From Rhizobiales bacterium UBA3584 (GTDB lineage: Bacteria > Pseudomonadota > Alphaproteobacteria > Rhizobiales > Devosiaceae), in assembly GCA_002375765.1 (NCBI GenBank), contig DFMV01000015.1, forward strand, positions 1 to 12,599: a stretch of 12,599 nt of DNA. Reading direction: 5' to 3'. Shown piece after piece: positions 6,998 to 12,599 of this stretch. The translations under genes were made by a program, and so were the position numbers. Each line of letters starts with the position of its first letter. Positions within the stretch are counted from its first letter, which is position 1. The notes beneath the pieces were generated by a model, which did no database searches, was not told where the DNA came from, and was given only the letters and a program-made list of their open reading frames with translations.

Positions 6998-8344
6998 CTA
7001 AGCCACCGCCTGCTCCGACCGCGCCAGCGCCCGCTCCAGCGCTTCGATGCATGCCGGGTCATGCGATGCTCCCGCCCCTTCCCACAATATCCCCATCGCC
7101 TTGGAAACCGGCATCGCCGCGCGATAGGGCCGGTCCGCCGTCAGCGCGTCGAATACGTCCGCGGTCGAAATGATCCGCGTGTCGAGGTCGAGTTCGTCGG
7201 CCGTCTTGCCGTTGGGATAGCCCTTGCCGTCCAGCCGCTCGTGATGCGCGCCCGCCACCACGGCAAGATCGGAAAACGCGCCGATGCGCGATAAAATGTC
7301 TTCGGACAGCCGGGCGTGGTCGCGCATGGCAACCCATTCGTCATCATTGAGCTTGCCGGGCTTGTCGAGCACGCTGTTGGATACGCCCAGCTTGCCGATA
7401 TCGTGCAGCAGCGCGGCGCGTTTGAGCCAGCGCCGCCGCGCCCGTGTGTATCCCATCTCCTCGGCGATCAGGTCGGAAAACACCGCCACCCGTTCGCTGT
7501 GGCCGGAGGTGAACGGGCTCTTGGCGTCGATCACCCGCGCAAAAGCCTGCGCGATATCGTCGAGATACCCCTCATCGGCCCGCTGAACCTCCTGCCCCGG
7601 TTCGAGGTCGAGCACCACCTGCTCGATGTCTTCTCGCCCCAGCATTGCCCAGAACGTCTCGTCGGCGGCCACGTCGCAAAAGGCGAAAACCACCGCTGGG
7701 TCGAACCACGTCCCCGAGCGCGAGGTGATTTCGGTCATCGCGGCCTCCGGCCCCCCGGACATGAAGAACACGTCCACCACCTGCGCCAGAAGCGCGATAC
7801 GCGAAAACAGCGAAATATCCGCGCCGGCCTTGCCAACCGGCTTGCCAGCGCCATTCCACTGCTCATCGAGATCAAGGATGGCCTGCGCCACATTTTCGGA
7901 AAACCGCATCTGGCGGGCAATCTCCGCCCCGCGCTGGCACCGCGTTTCGATCAGATCGGTGACGATCTCACCGCCATTGCGCATGATGTTGACCACCGAG
8001 CGGAACCGCTCGGCCAGCCCCGCCTCGGCCCCGGTGTGCGACAGGACGAACCGCAGCACCTGCGGCAGGCTGCCGTCGAGATGCTTGAAGTCGCGCTTGA
8101 AGGTCAGATCGTCGGCCAGATATAATTCACAGATACGCGCCGCATTGGACGAACACCCCAGATCCTTGAGCAGCAGCGCATAATAGAGATCGCGCAGCGC
8201 CGCCTCGTCCATGCCCATGGACCGGCCCACCTGCACCCCGATCCAGCAACAGCGCATGCAGTGACCGGGCGGTTGCCCCTCGGTCATGTCGAGCGCCCGG
8301 CTCAGTGCCCCCAACACCTCGGCCAACCGTATAGATCCACTCAT
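6998..8344 (-). CDS. Tandem HD / HD-GYP protein, probable cyclic-di-GMP phosphodiesterase
   Basis: Cytoplasmic protein of 448 aa. The C-terminal half is a complete HD-GYP domain: H282 (SGHSER), H314-D315 with K318 (LLHDIGKLG), H343, HHER at 367-370, and DGKGYP at 372-377, followed by ADVFDALTADRPYR. All metal ligands are present, so cyclic-di-GMP hydrolysis is likely. The N-terminal half repeats the same plan in degenerate form: GHCMR at 27-31, LLLKDLG where HD should be (K60-D61), and DEQWNGAGKP at 160-169 in place of HERxDGxGYP. It has lost its key histidines and is probably a sensor or dimer domain. No membrane segments or receiver domain are seen. The ATG at 8344 was chosen because the 44 residues upstream in frame run through a strong hairpin and look non-coding. 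A similar double-HD layout occurs in some LuxR-fused proteins, but no HTH is present here. Confidence 0.9.
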   Translation of the reverse strand: MSGSIRLAEVLGALSRALDMTEGQPPGHCMRCCWIGVQVGRSMGMDEAALRDLYYALLLKDLGCSSNAARICELYLADDLTFKRDFKHLDGSLPQVLRFVLSHTGAEAGLAERFRSVVNIMRNGGEIVTDLIETRCQRGAEIARQMRFSENVAQAILDLDEQWNGAGKPVGKAGADISLFSRIALLAQVVDVFFMSGGPEAAMTEITSRSGTWFDPAVVFAFCDVAADETFWAMLGREDIEQVVLDLEPGQEVQRADEGYLDDIAQAFARVIDAKSPFTSGHSERVAVFSDLIAEEMGYTRARRRWLKRAALLHDIGKLGVSNSVLDKPGKLNDDEWVAMRDHARLSEDILSRIGAFSDLAVVAGAHHERLDGKGYPNGKTADELDLDTRIISTADVFDALTADRPYRAAMPVSKAMGILWEGAGASHDPACIEALERALARSEQAVA

Positions 8345-8351
8345 TTCGCGC

Positions 8352-8382
8352 CCTACCCATCGGGAATTTTCCCGATGGTAGG
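8352..8382 (-). promoter_or_regulatory. Leader hairpin enclosing the ribosome site of the HD-GYP gene
   Basis: CATCGGGAA (8358-8366) and TTCCCGATG (8369-8377) form a perfect nine-base inverted repeat with a two-base centre. The match extends outward with CCTACC (8352-8357) and GTAGG (8378-8382), leaving one extra base. In the leftward transcript the 3' arm ends in GGGTAGG, the only ribosome-site-like sequence, seven bases before the ATG. When folded, the hairpin would hide it. As DNA the same dyad could instead be a repressor site. Confidence 0.55.
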
Positions 8383-8518
8383 CCACAGGACCCAAAGCTG
8401 GGTTAACGCGGGCCGAACCAGGTCTCCAGCGCGTCAGCACCGGAAGCTCACACGCCCGGTCAAAATCGGCCCTCACCGCCCGCTCCCGATCCGCCGGTGA
8501 CCCGGCAGAAAATCCCCC

Positions 8519-9340
8519 TCACCCGAGCGCCCCGAACACCGCGCGGATTCGCGCCGTATGCCTTAGCGCCTCCGGCGCCAGCAGCCAGATGTCGACCGAG
8601 AAGGCGATTTCATCGACGATGCGCGTCAGGCCGCCATACCCATCCGCTACAGTGCTGGGAAGCAGACCGGTTCCCATGCCCGCCGCCACGGCGCGCAGCA
8701 TGATCAAAGGTGTCGATACGCTCATCACCGGCTGCACATCGGGCAAGGTCTGTTTCAGCCAACGTCCAGCCGGCCCGCCGCACTCGCGGCCACTGTAGTC
8801 GATCCACGCCATGGTGCCGACCTCGCCTTGCGCCGCCCCGTTGCGGCAGTAGGGATAGAAATCGAACCGGCCCACCTTGCGCCCGAACAAAAACTCGTCC
8901 GGCCGGTTGGTCAGCCTCAGCGCCATTTCGGCCTCGCGCCGGGATAGGCTGCGCAGTTCGGTCCCCGTTTCAATGGTAAGCTCGATTCCGGGATAGGCCG
9001 CCCGAAACGCAGCGATCCTGTCCATGTAGTGCCAGGCGAGAATATCGACCGTCGTCAGCCGCACCGCTCCGGTCAGCCGCTGGTCCTCACCCTTGATGCC
9101 GCTTTCGAGTTCCGCCATCTCCACTGCGATCCGCCCGGCACTTTCTAGCACCCGTTCCCCCGCCGCCGTCGGCACCATCTGCCCGGCGCGCGTATCGAAC
9201 AGCCGCGTCTGGTAATAGGCTTCGAGCTGCCGCAGCCGCCGCGCCACCGTCGTGTGCGCCATGCCCAACATGCGTGCCGCCGCCGAAAAGCTGCCGCCCG
9301 CGGCCACGGCCTTCACCAACACAAAATCGGAAGTGTTCAC
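8519..9340 (-). CDS. LysR-family transcriptional regulator
   Basis: DNA-binding regulator of 273 aa. The winged helix-turn-helix spans about residues 1-60, with GSFSAAARMLGMAHTTVARRLRQLE at 16-40 in pieces typical of the family, then a linker helix and a substrate-binding effector domain from about residue 87. The GTG at 9340 is chosen as start: AGGGA lies seven bases upstream, and the resulting N-terminus (MNTSDFVLVKAV) begins right at the first helix, as usual. The longer frame from 9400 would run through the operator region. The gene is divergent from the MAPEG gene, with 107 bases between starts, the usual arrangement of a LysR protein and its target. It probably controls that gene and itself. 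The inducer is unknown. Confidence 0.93.
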   Translation of the reverse strand: MNTSDFVLVKAVAAGGSFSAAARMLGMAHTTVARRLRQLEAYYQTRLFDTRAGQMVPTAAGERVLESAGRIAVEMAELESGIKGEDQRLTGAVRLTTVDILAWHYMDRIAAFRAAYPGIELTIETGTELRSLSRREAEMALRLTNRPDEFLFGRKVGRFDFYPYCRNGAAQGEVGTMAWIDYSGRECGGPAGRWLKQTLPDVQPVMSVSTPLIMLRAVAAGMGTGLLPSTVADGYGGLTRIVDEIAFSVDIWLLAPEALRHTARIRAVFGALG

Positions 9341-9351
9341 ATTTGCATCCC

Positions 9352-9388
9352 TGTGCAATTTCGCACAATTGAGTTCAACAATTGCGCG
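9352..9388. promoter_or_regulatory. LysR operator candidate with two dyads
   Basis: TGTGC (9352-9356) and GCACA (9363-9367) form a dyad with a six-base centre. It partly overlaps a larger one, CGCACAATTG (9362-9371) and CAATTGCGCG (9379-9388), ten-base arms with a single mismatch around a seven-base centre. Both lie between the divergent starts, close to the LysR ribosome site. LysR proteins commonly bind two adjacent sites in such a gap, one for self-repression and one for activation. Confidence 0.5.
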
Positions 9389-9417
9389 TTGACTGTACAC
9401 GAACGAACAGCAATCTT
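9389..9417 (+). promoter_or_regulatory. Promoter candidate for the MAPEG gene
   Basis: TTGACT (9389-9394) is a good -35 box. Seventeen bases later AATCTT (9412-9417) stands where a -10 box is expected, but it is a poor match. The -35 box abuts the large dyad, as expected for a promoter activated by a LysR protein. Confidence 0.3.
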
Positions 9418-9447
9418 CCAGCTTTCCTTCACCAGCCGGACCCCGAC

Positions 9448-9846
9448 ATGCTCCTTCCCTTCGCCATTCTCACTGCTGGCGCGCTTGTGTTTTTCTCGGC
9501 CGCCATCCAGCATCTCAATACGGTCACCGCCAATGGCATCGCCTTCGCTTTTACCGACCGCAGCACGCCGCTTTCGCGTGAAGGCTTTGCCGGACGCGCT
9601 GCGCGGACGCTCCAGAACAATCTTGAATCCGCTGCCATGTTCGTCCCGCCAGCCATTCTGCTGTTCAGCAATGGCTCCGAACCCCCGCTCGCCACAACGG
9701 CCGCCGGCGCCTACATCGCCACCCGCATCTCCTTCACGCTCGCTTACTGGACCGGTCGCAACCGCCTGCGCTCTTTCTTCTGGGGTTTGGGCATGGCCTC
9801 GATTGCAGTAACCGCTGCCCTCTCGGCGCAATCCATACTGACATGA
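9448..9846 (+). CDS. MAPEG family membrane protein
   Basis: Small integral membrane protein of 132 aa, the usual MAPEG length, with four expected helices (about residues 3-22, 60-76, 82-100 and 108-126). MAPEG proteins include glutathione transferases and eicosanoid-forming enzymes in animals; most bacterial members have no known reaction. The family signature is visible after helix 1: GRAARTLQNNLE at 49-60, with the conserved Arg, Asn and Glu, and YWTGRNRLRSFFW at 100-112. The ATG at 9448 is preferred over an in-frame start at 9382, which would add a polar tail and overlap the promoter; the ribosome site (CCGGA) is weak. It is divergent from the LysR gene and is its likely target. Thiol-linked detoxification is possible, but this is inference. 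Confidence 0.85.
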   Translation: MLLPFAILTAGALVFFSAAIQHLNTVTANGIAFAFTDRSTPLSREGFAGRAARTLQNNLESAAMFVPPAILLFSNGSEPPLATTAAGAYIATRISFTLAYWTGRNRLRSFFWGLGMASIAVTAALSAQSILT

Positions 9847-10035
9847 GCATCAGCAAGGTCTGCTCACAGTCCATTCCATTGGCGGCATAAGCGGCGGTCA
9901 AAAGAGCGCCGACACCGCCTCCCATTACCACACCGTCCGCACCGCCCGACAATGCTCGCAAGAGCCAATTGCACCGGACACGGAAATCGATATGGTTATG
10001 GCGCATATCATTTAGCCGGATGACAGGGAGGCCCG

Positions 10036-11625
10036 ATGACGCAGCTTGAAGACGTTTTGCTCACCCTTGCGGCCTTCCCCCAACCCGGATGGGAGGAGTC
10101 CGAAACGGCCCAGGTGCTCGAACCCTTCAGCCAGTTCGTGAGCGAGGTGATCGCTCCGGCGGCGGGCGAATGCGACAGGGAAGGCGCCCGTTTCACCGAC
10201 GGCCGCGTTCATCTTCCATCTTCGATGGTCGCGGCCTATCGCTCCTACGTCGATCTTGGCTGGAACCAGCTTCACCTGTCCCAAGCCGCTGGCGGCTTTG
10301 GCGCACCCGACGCCGTTTCCCTCATGGCCACCCAATTGCTGGCGGCGGCCAACGCTTCCTTCCAGATGCTCACCGGATTGGTGCGCGGCGGCGCCGATGC
10401 GCTGGTTCACCTCGCCCCCGAGCTTGCCCCCCGCTATCTGCCCCTGCTGACCGATGGCTCGGCCCTTGTCACCATGGCTCTCACCGAGCCCGGCGCCGGA
10501 ACCGATCTGGGCGCCATCCGCACCCGCGCCGAAAAGCAACCGGACGGCACCTGGCGGATTTCGGGCGAAAAGATCTTCATCTCTGGCGGCGATCAGGACA
10601 TGAGCGAAACGATCCTGCATTTCGTCCTCGCGCGCACCCACGATACGCCGGGCACACGCGGCCTTTCCCTCTTCCTCTGCCCGGCCCGGCGCGACGACGG
10701 AACCGCTAACGCCCTAGCCGTCACCCGCATCGAGGAGAAGATGGGGCTCCACGCCTCTCCCACCTGCCAGATGCGGTTCGACGGTGCCGAGGCCTACCTG
10801 CTCGGCGAAGCCGGAAAGGGGCTGGCCGGCATGTTCATCATGATGAATCACGCCCGCCTCGATGTCGCCGCCCAGGGCGTGGCCGCGGCCTCCGCCGCCC
10901 ATGAAAAGGCCCTCGCCTACGCCCGCACCCGAATGCAGGGCCGCACCGCCTCGGGCGCTCCGGCCAGCCTGCTCGACCTCCCCGATATCCGCCGCATGCT
11001 GTTGACCATGGACAGTCTCGCCCTTGGCGGTCGCGCCATGGTGGCCCACACCGCCGGCCTGCTCACGTCAAATCCGCGCCTCGCGACCTTCCTCACACCA
11101 ATCGTCAAGACCTTCTGCACCGATATGGGCTCCCGCGCCGCCGATCTGGGCATTCAGGTGCTCGGCGGCTACGGCTACCTTGCCGAATACGACATTGAGC
11201 GCATCTGGCGCGACAGCCGCGTCGCCCGCCTCTATGAAGGCGCCAATGGCGCCCTCGCCGCAGCCTTCGTCAAACGCGAATTGGCCGACCCGCCGGCGCG
11301 CGCCGCCTTCGTCGACGCCATCGCCACGCTGGCTCGGGAGACGCCATTCGAAGCCGGAATCGGAACCGGCCTTGCCCAATGGGCCGATTGCGCCCAGGCA
11401 CTGGCCGCCCATCCCCGCGCCCCGCAGGCGGCCGAGCCCGTGGCTCATTTCACCGGCCTGCTCCACCACGCCGCAGCCCTGGCGCACCTTGCCGCCCGTC
11501 ACCCCGACCACCCCCGCCTTGCCGCTCCGGCCCGCTTCGCCCTCCGATCGCTCTCCGCCGAGATCGACCACGCCGCCGCCCGCCTGCGGCAAATGCTCGA
11601 AGAGGATCTGCCCGCGCTGTCGTGA
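10036..11625 (+). CDS. Acyl-CoA dehydrogenase
   Basis: Soluble FAD enzyme of 529 aa that introduces a double bond between C2 and C3 of an acyl-CoA. Visible marks are the flavin/substrate motif MALTEPGAGTDLG at 147-159, GEKIFISGGDQDMSE following it, EEKMGLHASPTCQM, and near the end of the core QVLGGYGYLAEYDIERIWRDSR. There the YEG motif places the expected catalytic base at E401 (YEGANG). The long form with an extra C-terminal helical domain resembles the roughly 590-residue subfamily that includes DmdC (methylmercaptopropionyl-CoA dehydrogenase) and rhizobial AcdA-like proteins. Here the N-terminus is shorter and divergent. The substrate cannot be named. GGGAGG five bases before the ATG fixes the start. 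It stands alone, with no thiolase, ligase or hydratase beside it, and is followed by the uvrB control region. Confidence 0.92.
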   Translation: MTQLEDVLLTLAAFPQPGWEESETAQVLEPFSQFVSEVIAPAAGECDREGARFTDGRVHLPSSMVAAYRSYVDLGWNQLHLSQAAGGFGAPDAVSLMATQLLAAANASFQMLTGLVRGGADALVHLAPELAPRYLPLLTDGSALVTMALTEPGAGTDLGAIRTRAEKQPDGTWRISGEKIFISGGDQDMSETILHFVLARTHDTPGTRGLSLFLCPARRDDGTANALAVTRIEEKMGLHASPTCQMRFDGAEAYLLGEAGKGLAGMFIMMNHARLDVAAQGVAAASAAHEKALAYARTRMQGRTASGAPASLLDLPDIRRMLLTMDSLALGGRAMVAHTAGLLTSNPRLATFLTPIVKTFCTDMGSRAADLGIQVLGGYGYLAEYDIERIWRDSRVARLYEGANGALAAAFVKRELADPPARAAFVDAIATLARETPFEAGIGTGLAQWADCAQALAAHPRAPQAAEPVAHFTGLLHHAAALAHLAARHPDHPRLAAPARFALRSLSAEIDHAAARLRQMLEEDLPALS

Positions 11626-11667
11626 ACCGAAAACACGTCCTCCTGACACATCCTGTCAGCAGGAACC

Positions 11668-11682
11668 GTTCACACTCCGTTC
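11668..11682 (+). promoter_or_regulatory. SOS box (LexA site) of uvrB, GTTC-N7-GTTC
   Basis: GTTC at 11668-11671, seven bases, then GTTC at 11679-11682: an exact match to the alphaproteobacterial LexA site. It lies 105 bases before the uvrB start, in the gap after the acyl-CoA dehydrogenase gene. uvrB is an SOS gene in many bacteria, which supports the call. Confidence 0.75.
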
Positions 11683-11698
11683 CGTTGGTGCTAAGAGT

Positions 11699-11737
11699 GC
11701 AGTCAGAAAAAGTTGCAGACTTTTTCGGTTCGACTGC
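11699..11737. repeat. Long inverted repeat in the uvrB leader
   Basis: GAAAAAGT (11706-11713) and ACTTTTTC (11719-11726) are perfect arms around a five-base loop. Outside them GCAGTC (11699-11704) pairs with GACTGC (11732-11737), with one base on the left and five on the right unpaired. The element lies between the SOS box and the uvrB start. It could terminate read-through from the dehydrogenase gene, shape the uvrB leader, or be a dispersed palindromic repeat; a single copy cannot decide. Confidence 0.55.
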
Positions 11738-11787
11738 GCGACCCCAATCTATTGATTCAGTCCACCTGCGGCCCGATATGGTGCTCC

Positions 11788-12599
11788 ATGACCTCCGATA
11801 AAAAATCCCCGTCCGCCGGTCGCCCCGGTAAAGCCGACTTTTCCATCGACGATTTCATCAAGGAAATCGAAAAGGCCGAGGACGCTCAGGCCTCAAAGCC
11901 GCTTTACGCCGAGCGCATGCGCAACAAGCGCGCGCTGGACCGCGCGGACCAAAAAGCAGCCGCCGAAGCCCAGGAAACCGAGCGCCTCGCCGGCAAGGGC
12001 AAGGACAACGCGAAAGCCAACGCCCGCAAGGCCAGTGCCGCCAAGGGCAAACGCAGTGAAGCCACGGGCATGTCGCTCAAGGCCCCAAAATCCAAGGCCA
12101 ACTCCGTCGAGCGCCCCACCAATCTCGATGGCTTCGCCGAAGCCCCGCAGGCCGGTTTCCACGCGCCCACCGATGTGACCAATTCCTCGGCCGGCGTTTC
12201 GGCCACCGTCGCCGCGCTCGAAAAGATCATCGCCGAGGGCCGCAAGGAGGTCGAGGGCACCAATGCCTGGCGGCCCCACCGCCCGGCTGCGCTCAAAAAG
12301 GACAAGGGCGGCATCCCCTTCCGCCTGCAGACCGATTACGTCCCCGCCGGCGACCAGCCCACCGCGATCGCCGAACTCATCGACGGCATCACCAATGGCG
12401 AGACCGATCAGGTCCTGCTCGGCGTCACCGGCTCGGGCAAGACGTTTACCGCCGCCCAGGTGATCGCCCAGACCGGACGCCCGGCCCTCATCCTCGCGCC
12501 CAACAAGACCCTGGCCGCCCAGCTCTATGGCGAGTTCAAGAACTTCTTCCCCGACAACGCGGTCGAATACTTCGTTTCCTATTACGACTACTACCAGCC
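11788..12599 (+). CDS. uvrB: Excinuclease ABC subunit UvrB, 3' end outside the window
   Basis: Helicase-like damage-verification subunit of nucleotide excision repair, acting with UvrA and UvrC. The frame is open to the window end (270 complete codons). The conserved core begins near residue 177 ([15 protein letters not shown]) and continues with Walker A GVTGSGKT at 212-219, [15 protein letters not shown], and the start of the beta-hairpin at FVSYYDYYQ, all nearly identical to E. coli UvrB. E. coli UvrB has only about four residues before this core; here about 175 precede it, rich in Lys, Ala and charged residues and probably unstructured. Similar extensions occur in Hyphomicrobiales. The ATG at 11788 has no clear ribosome site, so a later start (M44 or another) is possible. 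An SOS box lies 105 bases upstream. Confidence 0.97.
   Translation, partial: MTSDKKSPSAGRPGKADFSIDDFIKEIEKAEDAQASKPLYAERMRNKRALDRADQKAAAEAQETERLAGKGKDNAKANARKASAAKGKRSEATGMSLKAPKSKANSVERPTNLDGFAEAPQAGFHAPTDVTNSSAGVSATVAALEKIIAEGRKEVEGTNAWRPHRPAALKKDKGGIPFRLQTDYVPAGDQPTAIAELIDGITNGETDQVLLGVTGSGKTFTAAQVIAQTGRPALILAPNKTLAAQLYGEFKNFFPDNAVEYFVSYYDYYQ

Noticed and set aside
6998..8344. HD-GYP and HNH genes as a nucleotide-signalled defence system
   Set aside because: They are adjacent and co-directional, but no nucleotide cyclase is present, the HNH gene has a different base composition, and HD-GYP proteins normally act in cyclic-di-GMP turnover. Adjacency alone does not support a joint system.
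9844..9866. TGAGCA/TGCTCA dyad overlapping the MAPEG stop codon
   Set aside because: It has an 11-base loop, a six-base stem and no T-run; probably chance.
9734..10006. Minus-strand 90-codon frame with a glycine-rich hydrophobic stretch (GADGVVMGGGVGALL)
   Set aside because: It runs antisense into the MAPEG gene, has no convincing ribosome site and no recognisable family. A gene remnant cannot be excluded, but nothing positive supports it.
11643..11659. CTGACA/TGTCAG hairpin after the acyl-CoA dehydrogenase gene
   Set aside because: The stem is six bases and no T-run follows, so it is not supported as a terminator.

Overview
The window looks like chromosomal DNA from a GC-rich alphaproteobacterium, probably order Hyphomicrobiales and perhaps near Devosiaceae (Devosia or Pelagibacterium). 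This is inference. It rests on the base composition, two perfect GTTC-N7-GTTC sites (the LexA/SOS box form of Alphaproteobacteria), a UvrB with the long N-terminal extension known in this order, and the general look of the proteins. No rRNA, tRNA, CRISPR array, integrase or insertion sequence was seen.

Layout. (1) 18-1585, minus strand: ATPase and permease of a SsuB/SsuC (nitrate/sulfonate/taurine-type) ABC importer. Two tandem palindromes lie just upstream, and the permease stops early near the window edge. (2) 1586-2070: an intergenic stretch with an SOS-box match, then a 33-residue one-helix membrane peptide with a strong ribosome binding site and a good terminator. (3) 2266-6020, plus strand: two overlapping genes for a heterodimeric ABC exporter with one degenerate ATP site, behind a leader with a palindrome and competing hairpins. 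(4) 6039-8344, minus strand: a tandem HD/HD-GYP protein (probable cyclic-di-GMP phosphodiesterase), followed by an HNH endonuclease with a PUA/EVE-like N-terminus and lower GC. A hairpin covers the HD-GYP ribosome binding site. (5) 8519-9846: a LysR regulator divergent from a small MAPEG membrane protein, with a symmetric operator candidate between them. (6) 10036-11625: an acyl-CoA dehydrogenase. (7) 11668 to the end: an SOS box, a long inverted repeat and the start of uvrB, cut off by the window end.

Most of this is ordinary housekeeping and accessory content in short transcription units. The most novel candidate is the small membrane peptide at 1901-2002. Its SOS box has the same form as the one before uvrB, and its architecture resembles LexA-controlled inner-membrane peptides such as Caulobacter SidA and E. 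coli TisB. No sequence homology to either is claimed. The second is the hairpin that encloses the ribosome binding site of the HD-GYP gene.
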